The notes under the pieces: model-generated | Told to the model about the DNA's origin: nothing | The model's input: the letters and a program-made list of their open reading frames with translations, nothing else | Database searches by the model: none | Made by a program: the position numbers and the translations under genes | Origin: JASTVH01 sp042862465 | GTDB lineage: Bacteria; Pseudomonadota; Gammaproteobacteria; Pseudomonadales; Oleiphilaceae | DNA length: 64,000 nt | Reading direction: 5' to 3' | Assembly (NCBI GenBank): GCA_042862465.1 | Contig: JASTVH010000001.1 | Span: 62,001 to 126,000, forward strand | In this document: piece by piece, positions 59,956 to 64,000 of the stretch | Position numbering within the stretch: the stretch's first letter is position 1 | How the letters are laid out: each line of letters starts with the position of its first letter

Positions 59956-60677
59956 CGCGCATGCCCGTTCCGGTACCGGTAGAGCGTGAACAGGCCGAGT
60001 CGATCGGCCGCACCTGCCTGGGGCTGTTGCGCCGTGATCTGCTGCTGGCCTTCCGGCAGCGCCAGGATCTGGTCAATCCGCTGCTTTTCTTCGTACTGGT
60101 AGTCATGTTTTTCCCACTTGGGGTGAGCCCGGATGCCGCCTTTCTCCGGGAGTCCGGTGCAGGTATCCTGTGGGTCGCCGCGTTGCTGGCCACCATGCTG
60201 TCCCTGGATCACCTGTTCCGGCAGGACTTTGAAGACGGCACCCTGGAGCAATGGTTGCTTGTGCCGCAACCCCTGGTGTTCGTGGTTCTGACCCGGGTGC
60301 TCGGGCATTGGCTGGTGAGTGGCTTGCCGCTGGTAATCCTGACCCCGGTCCTGGGGCTGATGTTGCAATTGCCGGGGAACCTCATTGGCGTTCTCTGTCT
60401 AACCCTGTTGCTGGGTACGCCGGTACTGAGTCTTATTGGCGCCATCGGCGCCGCCCTGACCGTCGGACTGCGCGGTGGGGGCGTGTTGTTGTCTTTGCTG
60501 GTCCTGCCGCTTTACATACCGGTGCTGATCTTCGGTACCGGTACCGTGGCGGCTGCGCAGAGTGGATTGGCCATTGGCGGTTATCTGGCGTTGCTGGGTG
60601 CGATGCTGGCGGGCGCGGTGGTATTGGCCCCGCTGGCTGCGGTGGCTGGACTTCGAATCAGTGTTTCCAACGGGTAA
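59952..60677 (+). CDS. ccmB: Cytochrome c maturation permease CcmB
   Basis: The 241 residues have six membrane helices. CcmB landmarks are RRDLLLAFRQRQDLVNPLLFF near the N-terminus, LFRQDFEDGTLEQWLL (the conserved coupling loop) and GLRGGGVLLSLLVLPLYIPVLIFG in outline (about 173-196). It is the membrane partner of CcmA. An N-terminal extension of about 20 hydrophilic residues precedes the family core. Start overlaps ccmA. Confidence 0.94.
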   Translation: MTRMPVPVPVEREQAESIGRTCLGLLRRDLLLAFRQRQDLVNPLLFFVLVVMFFPLGVSPDAAFLRESGAGILWVAALLATMLSLDHLFRQDFEDGTLEQWLLVPQPLVFVVLTRVLGHWLVSGLPLVILTPVLGLMLQLPGNLIGVLCLTLLLGTPVLSLIGAIGAALTVGLRGGGVLLSLLVLPLYIPVLIFGTGTVAAAQSGLAIGGYLALLGAMLAGAVVLAPLAAVAGLRISVSNG

Positions 60678-60691
60678 GGAGAATCGCGCGG

Positions 60692-61441
60692 ATGTGGCGT
60701 TGGTTCCATAAACTGGGTTCACCCCGGTGGTTTTATGGCATTGCCGGTCGATTTGGCCCCTGGCTGGGGGGCGCCAGCGCCCTGCTGATGGTGATCGGTG
60801 TGGTATGGGGGTTGGCCTTCGCCCCGGCGGATTATTATCAGGGCAACAGCTATCGCATCATCTTTATCCATGTGCCTTCAGCCTTCCTGGCCCAATCCTG
60901 CTATGTGTTCATGGCTGTGGCTGGCATCGTGACTCTGGTCTGGCGCATGAAACTGGCTGACGTGTTCGTCAAGGCGGCCGCGCCGATCGGTGCCTCCATG
61001 ACCTTCCTCTCGCTGATTACCGGCGCCATCTGGGGCAAGCCGACCTGGGGCACTTGGTGGGTCTGGGACGCGCGCCTGACTTCCATGCTGATCCTGCTGT
61101 TCCTGTATTTCGGTATCCTCGCACTGCAGGCCGCCATCGAAGACCGGCAGACTGCCGGCCGGGCGGTGGCCGTGCTGGCCCTGGTGGGGGTCGTGAATAT
61201 CCCGATCATCAAGTATTCGGTGGAGTGGTGGAACACCCTGCACCAGCCGGCCACGCTCACGATCACGGACAAACCGGCCATGGCGCCGGAAATGTATATT
61301 CCATTGCTGATCATGATCCTGGCCTTTTACCTGTTTTTCGGATGGAGCGTCCTGGCCCGCATGCGCAACGAGATCATCGATCGGGAACGGCGGACGCAAT
61401 GGGTCAAGGCCCTGGTGCAGTCAACCGGGAGCAGGGGGTAG
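60692..61441 (+). CDS. ccmC: Haem handling protein CcmC
   Basis: This 249-residue integral membrane protein of the haem-handling family has six helices. The tryptophan-rich motif WGTWWVWD (119-126) binds haem, flanked by conserved His residues (FIHVPSA and WNTLHQP). It loads haem onto CcmE. AAGGAG precedes the ATG at 60692; the open frame upstream is a shadow of ccmB. Confidence 0.95.
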   Translation: MWRWFHKLGSPRWFYGIAGRFGPWLGGASALLMVIGVVWGLAFAPADYYQGNSYRIIFIHVPSAFLAQSCYVFMAVAGIVTLVWRMKLADVFVKAAAPIGASMTFLSLITGAIWGKPTWGTWWVWDARLTSMLILLFLYFGILALQAAIEDRQTAGRAVAVLALVGVVNIPIIKYSVEWWNTLHQPATLTITDKPAMAPEMYIPLLIMILAFYLFFGWSVLARMRNEIIDRERRTQWVKALVQSTGSRG

Positions 61442-61444
61442 GTC

Positions 61445-61663
61445 ATGGCATTTGATTCCTTCCAGGCATTCCTGGCCATGGGTAAGCACGCATTGTATGT
61501 GTGGAGCAGCTATGGCCTGTTCCTTGTGGTGATCCTGGCCAACATTGTGGCACCCATCTGGCAACGGCGGCAGATCATGGCCCAGCAGCGTCGTCTGCTG
61601 CGGCGGCAGCAGGCGCAACAGCGTCGTGCGGGCAAGCAGGAAGAATCCGTAAGTTCCTCGTAG
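61445..61663 (+). CDS. ccmD: Haem exporter accessory protein CcmD
   Basis: The 72 residues have one membrane helix (about 18-38, VWSSYGLFLVVILANIVAPI) followed by a basic Arg/Gln-rich cytoplasmic helix. This is the typical small CcmD that stabilises CcmC-CcmE-CcmAB. It starts 3 bp after ccmC. Confidence 0.9.
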   Translation: MAFDSFQAFLAMGKHALYVWSSYGLFLVVILANIVAPIWQRRQIMAQQRRLLRRQQAQQRRAGKQEESVSSS

Positions 61664-61676
61664 TGGTGGAGTAAGC

Positions 61677-62144
61677 ATGCATCCAAAACGTAAACGGCGG
61701 CTCACCGTCATCGGTTTTCTCATGGCAGGGCTGGCTGTGGCAGTCGGCCTGGTGCTTTTCGCACTGCAGGAAAACATCAACCTGTTCTATTCGCCCGATC
61801 AGATTGCAGCCGGAGAAGCACCACACGATGCACGGATCCGCGCTGGTGGCATGGTTCAGGAAGGCAGCGTGAAACGCGACTCGGACAGCCTGAAAGTGCG
61901 CTTTGTGATCACCGACTTCAGCGCTTCCGTTCCGGTGGTTTACGAGGGTATCCTGCCGGATCTGTTCAAGGAGGGGCAGGGGGTGGTCGCCATGGGGCGG
62001 CTGGGAACCGACGGGACCTTCGTGGCCGATGAAGTCCTGGCCAAGCATGACGAAAACTACATGCCCCCGGAAGTCGCCGACGCGCTGGAAAAATCCCGAC
62101 AGAAAAACGGCGGCATGATGCCCGCAGCCAACAACCCGGAGTGA
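61677..62144 (+). CDS. ccmE: Haem chaperone CcmE
   Basis: The 155 residues have an N-terminal membrane anchor (about 9-30) and a periplasmic OB-fold domain. The haem-attachment motif LAKHDENYMPPEV is present, with H124 as the covalent haem ligand and Y128 as the axial residue. It shuttles haem from CcmC to CcmF/H. It follows ccmD closely. Confidence 0.95.
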   Translation: MHPKRKRRLTVIGFLMAGLAVAVGLVLFALQENINLFYSPDQIAAGEAPHDARIRAGGMVQEGSVKRDSDSLKVRFVITDFSASVPVVYEGILPDLFKEGQGVVAMGRLGTDGTFVADEVLAKHDENYMPPEVADALEKSRQKNGGMMPAANNPE

Positions 62145-62149
62145 CGCCT

Positions 62150-64000
62150 ATGATCCCCGAGCTTGGACATTTCGCACTGATTATCGCCGTGGTGCTGAGC
62201 CTGCTGCTCGTGGTGATTCCATGGACCGGTTCCATGCTGCGCCATCCCGACCTGATGGCGTTCGCGCGGCCCCTGGCCACCGGCCAGTTCGTGTTTCTCG
62301 CGCTGGCGTTTGGTTGCCTTGCCTACGCCTTTCTGGTGGATGATTTTTCTGTTCAATACGTCGCCAACAACAGCAACAGCCTGTTGCCCTGGTATTACAA
62401 GTTCAGTGCCGTCTGGGGCAGCCACGAAGGCTCCTTGCTGCTGTGGATGCTGATTCTCGGCGGCTGGACGCTTGCGGTGGCGGCCTTCAGCCGTAATCTG
62501 CCCCAGGAAATGGTGGCCCGGGTGCTGTCCGTGATGGGCATGGTGGCCTTCGGTTTCGGTCTGTTTGTGCTTGCCACCTCCAATCCCTTCCTGCGCTTTG
62601 TCGAGCAGGTGCCCACCGATGGCGCCGACCTCAATCCCCTGCTTCAGGATATCGGGCTGATCATGCATCCGCCCATGCTTTACATGGGCTATGTCGGCTT
62701 CAGCGTGGTCTTCGCCTTTGCCATCGCGGCGCTCTCCACCGGGCGTCTGGATGCCGCCTGGGCGCGCTGGTCGCGTCCCTGGACTACCGTGGCCTGGGCG
62801 TTCCTCACCACGGGTATCGCTCTGGGCAGCTGGTGGGCCTACTACGAGCTGGGCTGGGGCGGCTGGTGGTTCTGGGACCCGGTGGAAAATGCGTCCTTCA
62901 TGCCCTGGCTGGCGGGTACCGCCCTGATTCACTCTCTCGCCGTCACGGAGAAGCGGGGTGTGTTCAAAAGCTGGACGGTGCTGCTGGCCATTATCGCCTT
63001 TTCCCTCAGTCTGCTGGGGACCTTCCTGGTCCGGTCCGGGGTTCTGACTTCCGTGCACGCCTTTGCCACGGACCCGGAGCGGGGACTGTTCGTCCTTGTC
63101 CTCCTTGGCGTCACCCTGATCGGGTCGCTGGTCCTCTATGCACTGCGCGCTCCGGTGGTACGTAGCCGGGCGCATTTCGGCACCCTGTCGCGGGAAATGT
63201 TCCTGCTGGTCAACAACGTGCTTCTGGTGGTGGCGCTACTGGTGGTGCTGGTGGGGACCCTCTATCCGCTGGTGATGGATTACCTGGGGCTGGGCAAACT
63301 TTCGGTGGGCCCGCCGTACTTCAATAGTCTGTTTGTCCCCATCGCCTGTGTGACCGGCTTGCTGCTGGGGGTGGGCATATTCAGCCGCTGGAAGCGGACG
63401 GTGAGCGACCGGCTGTTCTGGAAACTGCTGCTGCCGGCCGGGTGCAGTGTCCTGGTTGCCGCCGCGGTGCCTTTCTGGATGGGCGAGCCTCACAGCTGGG
63501 GGGCGTTCATCGGGTTGCTGGTAGCGACCTGGGTGGCGGTCGCCACCTTCCGTGACCTGTTCGACAAGGCTTCGGGCAAGCGCCGCAGTTTCTGGAGTGG
63601 CATGGGCAAGCTCTCCCGCAGTTACTGGGGCATGGTGCTCGGCCACCTGGGTCTGGCCGTGTCCATCGCCGGGGTGACCGTGGTTTCCGGGTACAGTGTC
63701 GAGCGCAGTGTCCGGCTGGCCGTGGGACAGTCCGCGGATGTGGGCGGCTACGAATGGCGCTTTGAATCGCTGCGCCAAGTGGAAGGGCCCAACTATCAGG
63801 CGGATCGTGCCACCATCAGCATCTGGGAGGGGGGCGACAAGGTCTCGACTCTCTATCCCGAGAAGCGTCGCTACCATGTGCAGCGCAATGTCATGACCGA
63901 AGCGGGCATCGATGCCGGCTTCCTGCGTGACCTCTACGTGGCCCTCGGTGAACCCCTCGAACAGCAGGGCGAATGGGCCGTCCGGGTCCAGTACAAGCCG
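62150..64000 (+). CDS. ccmF: Cytochrome c haem lyase subunit CcmF, 3'-truncated by window edge
   Basis: The first 617 codons of an expected 650 or so are seen. The polytopic protein has the haem-handling motif WGGWWFWDPVENASF (from residue 236), the upstream SVWGSHEGSLLLW-type segment (FSAVWGSHEGSLLLW) and HPPMLYMGYVGF. A late periplasmic domain begins near residue 510. It transfers haem from CcmE to apocytochrome c. The ATG at 62150 is 5 bp after ccmE. The stop codon lies outside the window. Confidence 0.95.
   Translation, partial: MIPELGHFALIIAVVLSLLLVVIPWTGSMLRHPDLMAFARPLATGQFVFLALAFGCLAYAFLVDDFSVQYVANNSNSLLPWYYKFSAVWGSHEGSLLLWMLILGGWTLAVAAFSRNLPQEMVARVLSVMGMVAFGFGLFVLATSNPFLRFVEQVPTDGADLNPLLQDIGLIMHPPMLYMGYVGFSVVFAFAIAALSTGRLDAAWARWSRPWTTVAWAFLTTGIALGSWWAYYELGWGGWWFWDPVENASFMPWLAGTALIHSLAVTEKRGVFKSWTVLLAIIAFSLSLLGTFLVRSGVLTSVHAFATDPERGLFVLVLLGVTLIGSLVLYALRAPVVRSRAHFGTLSREMFLLVNNVLLVVALLVVLVGTLYPLVMDYLGLGKLSVGPPYFNSLFVPIACVTGLLLGVGIFSRWKRTVSDRLFWKLLLPAGCSVLVAAAVPFWMGEPHSWGAFIGLLVATWVAVATFRDLFDKASGKRRSFWSGMGKLSRSYWGMVLGHLGLAVSIAGVTVVSGYSVERSVRLAVGQSADVGGYEWRFESLRQVEGPNYQADRATISIWEGGDKVSTLYPEKRRYHVQRNVMTEAGIDAGFLRDLYVALGEPLEQQGEWAVRVQYKP

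Overview
The window is GC-rich, densely coding DNA from a polar-flagellated marine gammaproteobacterium. Gene content and order look most like Marinobacter and its relatives: a FleQ/FleSR sigma-54 flagellar cascade, ParC-ParP-CheW after cheYZAB, a Na+-pumping oxaloacetate decarboxylase, and a ccm operon after the chemotaxis genes. The genus is an inference from gene order and protein similarity recalled from memory; no search was run.

Left part (1-20,000), mostly housekeeping: a 3'-truncated panE and a cold-shock gene; valS, holC and pepA on the minus strand; lptF-lptG divergent from pepA; an RDD membrane protein; a DUF5610 gene with a textbook sigma-28 promoter; alaS, lysC and csrA; tRNA-Ser(GCT) and two identical tRNA-Arg(ACG) genes followed by a duplicated tRNA 3' fragment; then oadGAB.

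Central part (19,570-57,410), flagellum and chemotaxis: a FliT-like protein, fleQ, fleS-fleR, a minus-strand FIST/diguanylate cyclase pair, fliE-fliF-fliH-fliI-fliJ (with no fliG), an HsbA-HsbR-HptB partner-switch module, fliK, fliLMNOPQR-flhB, flhA-flhF-flhG-fliA, cheY-cheZ-cheA-cheB, motC-motD, parC-parP-cheW and a DUF2802 gene. Six -24/-12 (sigma-54) sequences stand before fleS, fliE, fliK, fliL, flhA and cheW. This fits a hierarchy in which FleQ (sigma-70 promoter) drives sigma-54 class II/III operons, and FliA (sigma-28), encoded here, drives late genes such as the DUF5610 gene.

Right part (57,500-64,000): a minus-strand pair encoding a second FliK-like protein and a free FlhB C-terminal-domain homologue, then ccmABCDE and the first 617 codons of ccmF.

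Most notable observations: fliG is missing between fliF and fliH. CheA has four copies of an acidic DEFEALL-type motif in place of a recognisable P2 domain, and this motif resembles the CheY-binding ends of FliM and CheZ in the same window. At least seven intergenic sites hold arrays of a degenerate 7-bp unit (CGTNNNA).
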